Shown here piece after piece: positions 63,754 to 64,000 of a DNA stretch of 64,000 nt (the first letter of the stretch is position 1; each line of letters begins with the position of its first letter). The position numbers and the translations under genes are program-made. The stretch spans positions 1 through 64,000 of the forward strand of contig JBBDXD010000001.1 of assembly GCA_040902535.1 (NCBI GenBank), given 5' to 3'. Origin of the DNA: Dehalococcoidia bacterium. Its GTDB lineage: Bacteria > Chloroflexota > Dehalococcoidia > DSTF01 > JACRBR01. The notes under the pieces are model-generated. The model was not told where the DNA came from. It saw nothing but the letters and a program-made list of their open reading frames with translations, and ran no database searches.

Positions 63754-64000
63754 ATGAAGATCGAAACGCATCCGCTCACACCTGATAGATGGGACGACCT
63801 CGACGCGCTCTTCAAGACGAACAGCATCACCCGCAACTGCTGGTGCATGTGGTTCCGTCAGACGACCGACGAAGCACGACGCTTCGGCGGAGCACAGAAC
63901 CGCCACGCATTCCGCAAGATCGTCCAGACCGCCGAAGTACCGCCCGGCATCCTCGCGTATGTCGATGGCAAACCAGCCGGCTGGTGCGCCATCGCACCGC
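63754..64000 (+). CDS. GNAT-like acetyltransferase, cut by the window edge
   Basis: The first 82 residues are present. They read KIETHPLTPDRWDDLDALF, then NCWCMWFRQT and ILAYVDGKPAGWCAIAP, the N-terminal part of a GNAT family protein of the type annotated with a CWCM motif. The start ATG follows CGGAG at a normal distance, 10 nt after dnaE2. The acetyl-CoA loop would lie outside the window. Confidence 0.85.
   Translation, partial: MKIETHPLTPDRWDDLDALFKTNSITRNCWCMWFRQTTDEARRFGGAQNRHAFRKIVQTAEVPPGILAYVDGKPAGWCAIAP

Overview
The window looks like a 64 kb piece of a high-GC bacterial chromosome, most likely Chloroflexota and perhaps near Dehalococcoidia. The pointers are a pair of adjacent genes resembling the 'Chlor_Arch_YYY' (TIGR03662) and Agl23-like (TIGR03663) families, a tmRNA whose tag reads GERQLALAA (close to the Dehalococcoides GER... 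tags as I recall them), and a long SRP RNA of the Bacillus type. This placement is inference from memory of families; no database search was done. No rRNA, tRNA gene, CRISPR array, insertion sequence or prophage was seen. Most of the DNA is densely packed coding sequence with many 1-8 nt overlaps.

Layout. 1-3.8 kb (minus strand): tmRNA, a methyltransferase, SmpB, a CtpA-type protease and a GGDEF cyclase. 4.1-9.2 kb: a J-like membrane protein, a small Cys protein, a yybP-ykoY (Mn2+) riboswitch with an overlapping terminator in front of a CaCA-type cation antiporter, then GYD, TPR and class III aminotransferase genes. 9.2-13.5 kb: a stand-alone Lrp-type domain and a 2-oxoacid:ferredoxin oxidoreductase (KorAB) bracketed by two CBS-domain proteins. 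13.6-25.7 kb: acyl-CoA-dehydrogenase-like flavoprotein, Nudix, zinc alcohol dehydrogenase, GNAT, the glycolate oxidase genes glcDEF, a PfkB kinase, two lipoproteins, moeA and acylphosphatase. 25.8-31.4 kb: Gmad2 lipoprotein, fmt, DinB, a NuoE/NuoF-like pair whose large subunit has lost specific cofactor ligands, and an unrecognised gene.

31.4-40.2 kb is a four-gene envelope glycan locus: an FAD oxidoreductase, a UPF0104 flippase-like protein, an Agl23-like GT-C protein fused to NHL repeats, and the YYY protein. 40.3-49.3 kb holds ftsY (apparently starting with CTG), smc and rnc, then divergently cca and three small genes, of which two encode membrane proteins, plus a convergent GNAT. 49.3-56.9 kb: dinG, a PHP hydrolase, a membrane protein, then ispE-rsmA-yabE in Bacillus-like order, and the SRP RNA. 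57-64 kb: PNPOx-like and cyclase genes, then an SOS-type mutagenesis cassette (imuB, DUF6504-like, dnaE2) with a VapBC toxin-antitoxin pair between its second and third genes, and a GNAT gene cut by the window edge.

The genes form several working units: trans-translation (tmRNA, SmpB and perhaps a tail-recognising protease), protein targeting (SRP RNA and FtsY), damage-induced mutagenesis (ImuB and DnaE2 behind a LexA-like box), low-potential electron metabolism (KorAB, NuoEF-like, GlcDEF) and cell-surface glycan assembly.
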